Positions 10,925 to 20,571 of a stretch of 35,843 nucleotides of DNA are shown one piece after another; the first letter of the stretch is position 1, and every line of letters starts with the position of its first letter. Position numbers and translations under genes: made by a program. A model generated the notes under the pieces. It was given only the letters and a program-made list of their open reading frames with translations. It made no database searches and was not told the origin of the DNA. This DNA is from Zygnema cylindricum (taxonomy: Eukaryota; Streptophyta; Zygnematophyceae; Zygnematales; Zygnemataceae), in NCBI GenBank assembly GCA_037447655.1, contig JBBHKE010002655.1, positions 1-35,843 on the forward strand, given 5' to 3'.

Positions 10925-12596
10925 CTGGTAGATGAAAAGTTACAAATATAGTGTTTGATAAAAACTTAAATCATTCATAGAGCTATAATTTATATAACGA
11001 CGCTTTTCAAATTTGTGAACATAGAACTAACGGAGTACTCTGTCCTCAAAGAACATTCTGGGCGCCGACAAATCGGACGGATGACATTTCAGGGAAATTT
11101 GGGAACGAACGGTTCGCGTGAGCGTTGACGGCCCGAAATGGCTTTTTTGGCGGCTTACGCCAAAATTACCACAAATTGACATGTGTGAAGGCGTCGCAAA
11201 TCGGGCGATGAGAACAAGACAGATCCACGACGTTGGACACAGAAGGTACACCGTTTTAAGTGGTGTCGTTCAGTAGTTGTACAATTTGTGTGGCCGCTAA
11301 TTAATTTTTTGTACATAGCTTAAGGTACTTTATAGTCATCTCATTGGTTGAGGGTTTAGTAAGCAAAGTTTGAGAGTAGGTAGTTTAGACTTAGTATTTT
11401 ATAAAGCCCTCTCTCCGAAAGGCCATCAGTATAGATCCATTGTCTTTAAACAACCATAACTTACTGCCCAGGGAAAAAAATATGGAGATTCTTTTTTCCT
11501 TCGACTCAAGGGAGTCTTAAACTCACGAGAGTGATGTTGGTCAAAGTTTTTGCATGCCAGGGTGGCAGATATTCCTTGATGAATCATAGTGGGTTAGGGT
11601 TATCTTAGAGGCTTTATTTGAGTTGCTCATTTTGTAGGACTATGTAGTCCACAAAGTTTTAGAAACCATGGCCGAAAGTTTTAGAATTTGTGACAGTCAT
11701 ACTTGGATTGTGACGTCAAAATGTCACAAACGCTAAACATCTACAATATCATAAGTAACTAGACGCCTTCACCCGTCCCTATTTTGTAAAAGTCATCTAT
11801 TGTCGCGAGTTTGTTGTTGTCTACAATTGTGACAAATTACACCCACGTCTACATCCATAATTTTTCAAAGTAACAAGTTATTTTCGTCTATATCGGAATG
11901 CTTTGAAAGTAGTACAGAGAATCTTGGCTAAAAACAAAGTTACAAGACTAAGTTTCGGTTACATGCGAAAGTGCCCTATGAGTACTCTTAAAGTTTAAAG
12001 AGGATGCAAACTGTACTTTGGTTCTGAAATATTTTTTGTACTGCGAACGGTTTTTTCGTTCAATCCCATTTTTTGTCAAAACGACGAAGAAATACCCTTA
12101 ATTTAACACGGTGGCTGTCCGCCTAACATATAACTCAATTTTAACCATAGTTCAAAAGTAGGTGAAAGTAGGCCCATACAATATGCCTATTGTATGCAAA
12201 ACTTACAATATGACCTTAAGACCATAGTTCAAAAGTAGGTGAAAGTAGGCCCATACAATATGCCTATTGTATAAAAATCATACAATATGACTTTAAAACC
12301 CATGTTGTATTCAGACGTATTTCGACCAATTAAAACATTCGGACCAAAATTTGGACCAATTAAAACATTCAGACCAAAATTTTTTATTACACCGTCAGAT
12401 TCGGACGATTAGACGGTCGCTGATCAAAGTAGCGATCTAAGGAGATCACATGAAAAGCGCATAACACAACTTACGATAAAGGCGCTTACCAAAGGCCTAC
12501 CATAAAAACGCCTACTTTTCAACAATGATTTGAACAATAATGAAGTAGGCAAGTACAAATTTTGATATTTAATAAGTTTCTAAAAATCTTATATTT
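10925..12596. other. Non-coding block with MITE relics and tandem repeats
   Basis: No gene. A TATA-like stretch followed by TCTCTCCGAAAGG lies near 11395-11425 and could be a solo LTR fragment, though unproven. Reversed, 11850-11977 matches the terminus at 29286-29390 (GGG.ACTTTCGCAT, TTAGTCTTGTAACTTTG). 11985-12104 resembles a Harbinger-type right end finishing AATACCC|TTA. A 77-bp unit is duplicated at 12144-12299 (ACCATAGTTCAAAAGTAGG), and a 30-bp unit at 12324-12383 (GACCAATTAAAACATTC). Confidence 0.5.
12144..12299. repeat. 77-bp tandem duplication
   Basis: Two units starting ACCATAGTTCAAAAGTAGG at 12144 and 12221, each containing the small palindrome ATACAATATGCCTATTGTAT. Divergence is low, so the duplication is recent. 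Confidence 0.85.
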
Positions 12597-13457
12597 CGTC
12601 CGCCGTACAGACAGGCGCTCCCTATGGCTGAAGCGCGGAGCCGACTTCGATCGTGCTCGGGGCCTGGGGCTGGAGCTTGGCTTATTGCTACACTAATTTT
12701 CACTTTGCTCCGTTTATCTTCTCCTCAATTTTCTGCTGCGCTTCGCTTACGACTTGGCTCTCGGCACCCTTCCCTTTTAGGCAAGCCCCGTTGCATTTGT
12801 GGTCAATCTATAGACGAGCAAGGGGTACATTTGCTACGTTGCTCACACGGTGGGGAGCGAACAACAGCACACGACATGGTACGGGATGCTATCGCTGCCG
12901 TGGGTTCTGAAGTAGGGTACACAGTCAAGCGCGAGGTGTCGCACATATTACCACCACGTTCTCAATCTAGAGGTACACGGGGTCCTCGTGTGGATCTAGT
13001 TTTTCTACATGGCGCGGCGAGAACATTGGGGGACGTAGTCCTCACAGACCCTACAGGATCCCATGTTTCCTCGCGCGCGGCATTACATACTGGTGTTGCA
13101 GCTCGGGATGCAGCGGCTTCAAAAGAACGTGACTACGCGCACCGAGACCCAGCTGATAGTTTCACACCATTTGCTTTGGAGATATTTGGGACCTTGGACC
13201 CGTCTTTCGACAACTTTTTGCGCGACTGCGCTCGACGATCTTTCGAAGTTAGAGGGTCGGGTAGCCCTTCTCCAGCTCTCATGTCGGCTTTCTACCGCCA
13301 ACGCATCTCTGTCGCCCTTCAACGTTCCCAAGCTTCGGCCATTATCCGACAGAGCACGGTGGTGACTAACGGTCGAGGACTGCGAGACTTACCGCCGCGC
13401 CACCCGGCGCATATAGATGATATCCATAGTTTTGATCTTAAGTTGGGTATAGTTTGA
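12597..13457 (+). pseudogene. Non-LTR retrotransposon ORF, 3' half: zinc knuckle and RLE-like nuclease
   Basis: An open frame (first ATG 12624) with the C-terminal domains of the element. After CSGPGAGAWLIATL comes a knuckle-like cluster (CICGQSIDEQGVHLLRC.H, about 12790-12850), then a PD-(D/E)XK-like signature: R-V-D-L-V-F, followed by D-V-V-L-T-D-P, then a Lys-containing KERDYAH segment and FALEIFGTL. In R2-type elements this domain nicks the target DNA for target-primed reverse transcription. The usual Pro of the PD motif is Val here. The frame is intact but cut off from its 5' half and from any reverse-transcriptase core, so it is probably inactive. Assignment to the RLE group is by motif layout only. 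Confidence 0.65.
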
Positions 13458-13904
13458 GGGTTTAGCGTCTAGGTTAGTTTGTAGTGTTTCCATAGTTTGG
13501 TTTTGTTGTACTTGCTTTCTTTCATTCCTTTTAGGCTTTTCACGCATTTTTGTTGTGTTTTTAGTCCTTTAGGATTTTGGTCTTTTACCTTTGTTGGTCA
13601 TCGATACTTTTTAGTGACAATCATGTTTTGTACTTTGATGGTATTACCATCGCGTTCTTGGAAATAAAATATTTCTTTTAGAATCTTTGACTATATTCTA
13701 CTCGCCCAAACAGGATCCTACGTGATACCAGTCGCAATAAAGCACGTAGGCGATAGTTGCCTTGCCGGCGTGACCTTACTGATAACTGATTAATATATTA
13801 CTGCCACTAAACGTGTTCGTACGATACATATTTATGGCAACTCCTGACTGACGAGAGGTATAATGCCACGTGGTGAAATATAGATCGTCGTGATTTTCTG
13901 CCGA
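13458..13904. other. 3' UTR of the non-LTR element and flanking spacer
   Basis: T-rich sequence follows the ORF stop, with AATAAAATATTTC near 13662, a plausible polyadenylation signal and element end near 13700. Nothing coding is seen up to the start of the duplicated gene-upstream block at about 13905. Confidence 0.4.
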
Positions 13905-14070
13905 CATTAAATTGACGTCGCGACAGTCCTGCCGTGTAAAGTGGTCCTGCTCCAAGTCAACTAACGCTTGTCGTTTATCCGATGAAAAATACAAGCGGAG
14001 CTTATGTATCTGATTCGTCTGCGGCCGTTTTGCCGAACCTGAGTCAACCATTGCCTAATTTTGGTTCGGT
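13905..14070 (+). repeat. Upstream block shared with the second gene copy (block A1)
   Basis: Aligns with 34755-34935: both contain CAGTC.TGC.GTG.AAAGTGGTC, ATCCGATGAAAA, TCTGATTCGTC or TCCGATTCGTC, and TTGGTT..GTCGGTGGTCT. This is the distal part of a tandem duplication that also includes the promoter and first two exons of the protease gene. Confidence 0.75.
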
Positions 14071-14190
14071 CGGTGGTCTAAATGTATTTGTACGGTTAGC
14101 AGGTACATTGTACGTTTTCGCCACTGCCAATAAACGTATTGTATGTTTCGGCTGCCGACAAATGTACCGTTTGTCCCATCCCTGCACATA

Positions 14191-14460
14191 GTACACCGTG
14201 TACCGCTATTAGGTTAATAATATTTTAGCCACTAAAAACATTTTTTATCCGTACACATCTGTCCGATTATCAATTTTGAGACCGCCAATCGGAAGCTGAT
14301 AATCTTACCTTTAAACCTCAACCGTCGATCCAAGATCCGACATGTGTGTACGGATAAAATATGTTTTAATAGACTAAAAAAAACAGTAACACTAATAGCG
14401 ATTCACGATATATACTGTCCTGTACTCTCTGGTCCTGCCGACAATACATTGTACGTTCCA
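14191..14460. mobile_element. Fold-back MITE-like element with long inverted arms
   Basis: The left arm (GTACACCGTGTACCGCTATTAG..., through ATTTTTTATCCGTACACAT at about 14262) is repeated in reverse at about 14343-14440 (GTGTGTACGGATAAAATATG ... ACTAATAGCGATTCACG). The second gene copy lacks this segment: after CCTGCACATA (34971-34980) it goes straight on, so that copy acts as an approximate empty site. A related half-element lies at 6425-6515. No coding capacity. Family not identified. Confidence 0.65.
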
Positions 14461-14717
14461 ACCTTATTTCAAAATCTGATACGTACTTCGGCAGAAAACA
14501 ACAAAATTGAAAGTACACAAAAACTTCGCCGTCAAAGTCGGCAATTCAAACAAGTCGCCCTTCGGTCAAAGACGCCGCGTGTCCTGGAAGCGCCAGGTGT
14601 CAGCGACACGTCGACCTTATTATTTGTCACTGTAAATAGGTCAAAAGGGCGGCCGGGAAGATTGCTCCTTCGACGACTCCGACGACGCCTCAAATTGCTT
14701 CGCAGCTTTGCGCAAAA

Positions 14718-14727
14718 CTATAAATAG
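14718..14727 (+). promoter_or_regulatory. TATA box of the LysM protease gene
   Basis: CTATAAATAG, 138 bases upstream of the ATG at 14856, inside a block conserved with the second gene copy (TCGCAGCTT.GCGCAAAACTA). Position and match fit a core promoter TATA box. A palindromic GCCACGTGGC (G-box-like) lies between it and the ATG at about 14799-14808. Confidence 0.65.
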
Positions 14728-14855
14728 AAAGAAACAGTTTTTACCGAGTCTAAATTCCTAGGTCTATTCGGAGAACATAACTTCTTGACCTAAAACTGCC
14801 ACGTGGCCTTTGCTTAGAAAGTTTTGAATCCGTTTGACGTGGCGAGTGTGTAACC

Positions 14856-15186
14856 ATGGCGTCCACCATATTGGTAGTGGCAGTGCTGATTTTGACGTGC
14901 CACGTGGCACTCGTAATGGGAGACTACGAAGGACCCATGCCAGAGCCCGACAGTAGGTTTTCCTCTCTGTTACCCTTCCTTTTCTTGGTCTGCGTTCCAT
15001 GCATTCACACGTGCGAAGCATGCATCTGATTGGGTCCTCTGCCTCGTCTGTCCGTACTTGTGCTGCAGAGTCGGCTCTGGAGGCGGTGAAGGCGGCGATG
15101 GCGAACAAGGAGGACTTTCCGGAAATCAAATGTTCCGATAAATGGGGGCTTTTCCGGTGCGACGATTCCGGTCGCGTGTATTGGAT
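14856..15186 (+). CDS. Exons 1-2 of the LysM protease gene: signal peptide and short Cys-containing N-terminal module
   Basis: Exon 1 (14856-14952) encodes MASTILVVAVLILTCHVALV, a clear signal peptide, then GDYEGPMPEPD; donor GTAGGT. Exon 2 (15069-15186; acceptor CTGCAG, donor GTGAGC) joins in phase 1 and encodes KSALEAVKAAMANKEDFPEI, KCSDKWGLFRCDDSGRVYW. The second copy at 35346 has the same exon lengths and phases; in the block that differs most, half the codon changes are silent, supporting the frame. The C-terminal part resembles the WxGxxC...GRV end of plant leucine-rich-repeat N-terminal caps, but no LRR exon follows. Exon 2 ends in phase 2, whereas the protease exon at 16884 needs phase 1, so an exon is missing from my model, another acceptor is used, or these are separate genes. 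I treat them as one gene because a secreted protease needs a signal peptide and no other is visible. Confidence 0.65.
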
Positions 15187-15223
15187 GTGAGCGACTATCC
15201 CTGCGTGCACACTCTGCCGTATC

Positions 15224-15443
15224 CACTGAATTCCGCACTGAATCCCGCACTAAATTCCGCACTGAATTCCGCACTGAATTCCTCAATGAATATCGCACTG
15301 AATTCCGCACTAAATTTCACACTGAAATGAATATCGCACTGAATTCCGCACTGAATATCGTACTGAATTCCGCACTAAGTTCTGCAATGGATCCCTCACC
15401 GAATTCCGCATCGAATTCCGCACTGAAACTCGCACTGAATTCC
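15224..15443. repeat. 12-bp minisatellite, unit CACTGAATTCCG (intron 2)
   Basis: About 18 diverged units of CACTGAATTCCG with variants (CACTAAATTCCG, AATGGATCCCT). Many units carry GAATTC. The same array begins at the same distance after exon 2 of the second copy (35723 onward). The minus frame reads as a repeated RNSV peptide, which is a by-product of the period being a multiple of three. Confidence 0.9.
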
Positions 15444-15444
15444 T

Positions 15445-15740
15445 TAAAAGGGGAAGAAGGCGAGGGGGGGGGAGAGCAGAAGGATGGGGGAAAATAGGGG
15501 GGAGGAAGCCGGAGGATGGGGAGGAGAGGAGGGGGAGCAGAAGGTTGGGGAGCGGAAGAAGAGGGAGGGGAGCAGAATGGGAGGGAGGGGAAGGGGTGGA
15601 AAGGGAAGAGGGGGGGGGAGGGAGAGGAGCGGAGGTGGGAGTAGGAAACACCGAATGTTGAATCTCGTTAAAGAAAATTGGTAGGGGAAAAGAGAGAAGG
15701 AGGTAGAAGGGGAGAAGTGGCAAAAATATGAGGGGAGGGT
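15445..15740. repeat. Polypurine tract between two minisatellites
   Basis: Almost only A and G over ~200 bases (15445-15645), with several runs of 5-9 G, a short mixed gap, then more purine-rich sequence to about 15740. It could adopt triplex (H-DNA) or G-quadruplex structures. No coding function. Confidence 0.85.
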
Positions 15741-15743
15741 GAA

Positions 15744-16590
15744 ATGAGCACTACATTTAGCTCTACATTTAGCTCTACATTCACCACTACTTTTAGCTCT
15801 ACATTTAGCTCTGCATTTACCACTACTTATAGCTCTACATTTTGCTCTAGATTCAACACTGCATTTAGGTCTACATTTTGCACTACATTTAGCTCTACAT
15901 TTACCACTTCTTATAGCTCTACATTTTGCTCTAGATTCAACACTACATTTAGGTCTACATTTTGCACTACATTTAGCTCTACATTTAGCTCTACATTTTG
16001 TTCTACATTCAACACTACATTTAGGTCTACATTTAGCTCTACATTTAGCTCTAAATTTGCCACTACTCATTGGTCTACATTTTGCTCTAGATTCAACACT
16101 ACATTTAGGTCTACATTTAGCTCTACATTTAGTTTTACATTTAGCTCTACATTTAGCACTACTTTTAGCTCTACGTTTAGCTCGACATTTTGCTCTACAT
16201 TCAACATTACATTTAGGTCTACATTTTGCACCAAAGTTAGCACTACATTTAGCTCTACATTTTGTTCTACATTCAACACTACATTTAGGTCTACATTTTG
16301 CACCAAAGTTAGCACTACATTTAGCTCTACATTTTGTTCTACATTCAACACTACATTTAGCTCTACATTTAGCTCTACATTTGCCACTAATTATAGCTCT
16401 ACATTTTGCTCTAGATTCAACACTACATTTAGGTCTACATTTAGCTCTACATTTAGCACTACATTTAGCTCTACATTTAGTTTTACATTTAGCTCTACAT
16501 TTAGCACTACTTTTAGCTCTACGTTTAGCTCGACATTTTGCTCTACATTCAACATTACATTTAGGTCTACATTTTGCACCAAAGTTAGTG
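15744..16590. repeat. 12-bp satellite, unit ACATTTAGCTCT, with higher-order structure (intron 2)
   Basis: About 70 units of ACATTTAGCTCT and variants (ACATTTTGCTCT, AGATTCAACACT, ACATTTAGGTCT, ACCAAAGTTAGC). Variants recur in a fixed order (TTTTGCTCT, AGATTCAACACT, ACATTTAGGTCT), giving a longer repeat period on top of the 12-bp one. Several frames on both strands stay open for 100-290 codons (repeated STFS, LHLA or NVEL) because the unit has no stops; these are not genes. Confidence 0.92.
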
Positions 16591-16883
16591 TTTTAAGATC
16601 GTGTAGCAACTTTGCCGATATTGTGTGATATGTCCACAAATATAGTTAATATTAAAAGAGCTGTAGTTTTTTTCAAATTGTAGAGCCATCATCTTTAGTT
16701 GCGTAAGAGGTCTGTACATTGTTAAGTGATCGCGTTGTCTTGCAGTAATATTCCTTTTAAGTTAGTGGCTCATTGTTATCACCGATAACTTCTGAGGGAC
16801 TGTAGGGACAGCGATGTACAAACACATGCTTTTTTGATGCATGATTTAACCTTCGATTCTTATTTTTCTGATGAATTTTGCAG

Positions 16884-18555
16884 AACCACGTGGTTTGGGA
16901 TTATTAACACCGCCGCAAACATTGTCCAACAAAACAAATCAATTTTTCCGTTACGCGAGTTCTGGATTTTTGTATTCTAAGGATAAAAAACCAACATGGA
17001 TGGTGGCGACCTCATGGAATTGGACTGCTCAACTACCTAGCAACAAAGTCAAAGATCAATCTAGCTGCAGTAAATGCCCAAAACTCCTGGAATTTTTTTT
17101 AATTAAAGAAAATATTTGGAATTTATCTTTTTGGGATTTTCTCGGCAAATGACCTTCCGTTCATGATTTTTATGGTCATTTGCAGACTTATGTAGCAAAA
17201 CCACACTAAGCTAGTAGTTGACAACTTGAAATGGCTAATTTCTTTTGTAATTGTTTTTGTGATGTGTAGATACATGCTGGATCATTTCTGCTTTCACTGC
17301 CATTGAACATGCTTATTACATTGCAAACGCGGGAACACAACCTCTCCCTGCCCTTCCAGCCGGGCAAATGCTTAATTGCTCTAAAATTACCTGCGCTAGA
17401 GGAGGTTGGCCAAACGAAGCTTTTGATTACGCAGCAAACACAGGTCTTTTATCATCAAAAAATTTCGCGAATGAAAGTACTTGCAAATTGGTCAATGTAA
17501 GTCAATGCTTATGCCTTTTAAATATCCTCATTAGTGTTCTTTCTCCTGTCTCTTTCAGTTTTCAGGGTTTCTTTTTATGTAGTTTTCCCTCCTTTTCCTA
17601 ATTTTCTTTAATGCTTAAATGAGATATTTCGAGCCTACATAATTTATGATTATGCTTCCAAATATCCTCCACGTACTCCGTGTCTACTCTTTTTTTTCTG
17701 TATTGACTTTGATTCTTTTTCTGGTTTTTCGCATACCTGGTTCACCCTATTTGCTCACTTTTCTTCAGCTTTTAATTATGTACCCTGTATTTTTTTTTAT
17801 TAGATTCTTCACGTACTTCTAGGACATTATATTCTTGGTCTGATTTTTTCAACGCTTAAATTTTGTACCCTGAGATTGCTTTTTGAAAATTATTCTTATC
17901 ACTTTACAGTTTAACCTTTGTGGTCTGATGTTTTTGATGTTTTTGCAGATATTTAACAGAATACAAATTTTATCATATGATAGAATCCGAATGAATGGAT
18001 GGAGTGGCCTCTTATTGGCACTTCAACAGCAGCCAGCTGTGGTGGCTATCGAGGCCAGCTCTTATGCTTTCAACAATTATAATCCTAAATTAGTGAGCAC
18101 CTGTACCAAGTTTTAAGTTTTATACAATCTACAAATGCCGTTTGGAAATATTTCAACGATGTCAAACCAAATTGAAATTGCTACCACAAACTATTTTAAA
18201 TGTTGTTTGAACCACTAGGCTATCCTCAAGTTTATTATGTCAAATTTCATAGGATCATTGTGCGCATTTTTAGAACTTATTTCACATGGTACACAAATAT
18301 TTTCTGTAACACGCACGTGTTTGGGATTGGTGCAGGGTGTCTTTGATGACGAGACTTGCTTCTCAAACGGGGTGGACCATGCGGTGTTAGTCGTTGGTTA
18401 CGATTTGACAGCGGAGACTCCATATTGGCTCATTCAAAATTCATGGGGAGTCAACTGGGGGGATAAAGGATACATGCGTCTTAAAATATCAAGTGGTTAT
18501 GGGATTTGCGGAATCAATACCCAACCAGCTATCATACCGATCATGAAGCCCAAAA
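16884..18555 (+). CDS. Papain-like (C1A) cysteine protease domain, exons 3-6 of the LysM protease gene
   Basis: Exons 16884-17069, 17270-17496, 17949-18092 and 18336-18555 join in frame with GT-AG introns (phases 1, 0, 0; out-phase 1). The product is a peptidase family C1A domain: W-N-W...VKDQSSC, split by an intron and completed as NTCWIISAFTAIEHA. Gln of DQSSC is the oxyanion-hole residue and Cys before Trp (codon 17275-17277) is the nucleophile. CARGGWPNEAFDYA matches the C.GG.P..AF.Y signature. His is in VDHAVLVVGYD (codon 18378-18380) and Asn in QNSWGVNWGDKGY (codon 18438-18440). All catalytic residues are present, so an active enzyme is expected. Only ~50 residues precede the domain in exon 3 and no ERFNIN-type inhibitory propeptide is evident. 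N-glycosylation sequons (NWT, NCS, NES) fit secretion. EGF and LysM exons follow in the same frame. Confidence 0.88.
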
Positions 18556-18780
18556 GTAAGTTCGATAAAAGACCTATATTTTGCGCGAATTTTATGTGAC
18601 TCAAAAATTATATGTAAGAACAGTTGGTTATTGTCAAAAATGCCAGTTTGTGAATTAAATAAACTATCATAGAATGCGAATGATATCTTAGGAAGTACCA
18701 TCACTGGATGAATTTTGGGTGAAGTTAACGTGCTGATTTGTACCCTTTTTTTTTTTTTTTTTTCTTCTCGGACATTTCAG

Positions 18781-20571
18781 CTGGTGACCTGTGCAACGTA
18801 AGAAATTTTGCACAAGTACAACAGAATGCTACTATTGGTCCTGGAAGCATGAACCCATGTGGCAATGGTTTATGTACTTCAAACAACAAAACATATTCCT
18901 GTAAATGTATGGATCAATTTGTAGCCGTGAACAACACAGACGGAACACAAACTTGCGCTCCAGGTGAGAAACATTTTATATTTTTAGACTTTGTTATCAA
19001 GCATGCTGAATTTCTTTCATGTGCAACTACTTTTTTTTTTTGACATTCTAAGATTTCAATGGGCAAGACTGATTAAACGCCAGAGTACAGAATGTGTGTG
19101 CGCATTGGTGTATACGTCTAGTTTCAAAAGCATCTGTCAAAATGTTTGAAATTCTGCATTTGTTTTGGTGGATTTGAAAACGCATATCCTTTGTTTTGGT
19201 TTCTTTGGTTATGCAATACCGTACAATGCACGTTGTTTACCGGAAATGATTGTACTGTTGATGTTGGAACACAATCTAAAGGTCGCGTTAACTCAGGAAT
19301 AATCCTCCATATCCCATAAAGCTCTTTTGCTAAATCAATCACCTTTTAGTTTTTTGGCCGCATGGACTTTTGCATTTTTGCCGGCGTTTTTATTTGTTCA
19401 TGTTGCCGCTTTAAACATGTAACAGATGTATATGATTTCTATAATCACAGGATGTTAAATAGACCCTCAGAAATCGCATAGTCGATTAAAAGTGGTGAAC
19501 GTTTAGCATTCGATTGCATTAGTCAAAGAAACATTTCATTTCCCAATTTTATTGCAAAGGCTAATCGGATGTGGTGACTATGGTTTTGAATTTATATGTT
19601 TATTTCAGACGTTCAAGCATGCTATGGACAACTACTATCCAATAGATTTCTATATAACCCATAAAAACACTTGAAATTGGAATATGTAAGCATGTCTTAA
19701 AAAATATAAATTTAGTGTTGAATACCAACATTTGCTAAATCTTTTAGTATCTTTTTTTTAGCATGTTCCAGATGAAATCCACAAACTTTTAGTACTGAAA
19801 AAGGTGATGGTTCAGGTTTGAACAGAACTAATATTTGTGGATTTCACTGTGAAACTTCGCTGTCCCTGAATCTAAGGGGTGCTTTGACCTTCGCAGTTTT
19901 CTTTTCTATAAATCAAGGTCTGCGTGTTTTTGGTGTAAAATGTAGGAATATAATACTAGGCTTGCTAATATTAGTTTTGGTTACAGGATCTTTTGCCTCC
20001 AATGAACCAAGTGACTATAATCGAAGCTTACATGTATCATTTCAAGAAATTGGGGAAAATTCTATTTGTTTTTCCAAAATAAAACGTTTAGGTAGCCTAA
20101 AAGGAAATGTATCTAAAGATCTCTTATGCAAGATCTTGCAAGTTTAGTATCAAAAACAGAAAAGTGCCTAATTAGAGGTAGACATGTATGTGGTAATCAA
20201 GTTTTGTGTTTGTGGGTGCAACTTTAGAATTAAGCTAAAAAAAATACATCTGAAAGAAATTGGTGACTTTATTTCTTCAAGAACAAACTGAATACAATTT
20301 CATTTCATACCTAGCCATTGCGAATTTTCATTCCTCTTCGTAATTGTTACGAGAGCTACTAAAACGTAATTGTTCAATCGTATTCAAGTGGCGCAAGACC
20401 TCACCCCATTTTTTGGTTTTTGTTTAGCCTCTCCATGTACCTTCACATCGCGCAACCCTTGTGGCATGGGAACCTGCGTGGACTCTAAGGACAAACCGGG
20501 AACGTATGCTTGCGTTTGTGTGACGGGATATGCGGCGGACGAATCACAGGGTTCTCTCTCATGTCATCCAG
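18781..20571 (+). CDS. Two EGF-like modules, exons 7-8 of the LysM protease gene
   Basis: Exon 7 (18781-18963) and exon 8 (20428-20571) each encode one compact module with six cysteines. The first has MNPCGNGLCTSNN, YSCKCMDQF and QTCAP; the second has NPCGMGTCVDSKDK, YACVCVTGY and SCHP. The CxC pair and spacing are those of EGF-like domains, which usually mediate protein-protein contacts in secreted proteins. Both exons are flanked by phase-1 introns on each side (symmetrical 1-1 exons), so either could be added or lost without breaking the frame. Intron 8 between them is 1.46 kb and contains nothing recognisable. Acceptors are TTTCAG and GTTTAG; donors are GTGAGA and GTGGGT. Confidence 0.82.

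Larger units (their letters stand above)
6545..13700 (+). mobile_element. Non-LTR retrotransposon with R2-like (RLE) features, broken and interrupted
   Basis: A retrotransposon built, in order, from: a duplicated ~300-bp 5' UTR module (6545-7080); an ORF whose N-terminus is Pro/Ser-rich and carries a Cys/His zinc finger (8018-8080); the region preceding the reverse transcriptase (8194-8940); a ~3.6-kb foreign block (8941 to about 12597); and the C-terminal zinc-knuckle/nuclease-like region (about 12597-13457) with a 3' UTR. N-terminal zinc finger plus C-terminal knuckle and PD-(D/E)XK-like nuclease is the layout of restriction-like-endonuclease elements such as R2. The catalytic reverse-transcriptase core is absent from both halves, and the 5' ORF is frameshifted near 8190-8360. 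The element cannot be autonomous. Confidence 0.7.

Noticed and set aside
15744-16628. 294-codon plus-strand frame rich in Ser, Thr and Phe
   Set aside because: Product of the 12-bp intron satellite; several frames on both strands are equally open.
16746-16774. Candidate small exon after TTGCAG at 16743-16745 to repair the exon 2-3 phase
   Set aside because: The only donor giving the needed phase (GTTATC) is poor and would create a stop codon when joined to exon 3.
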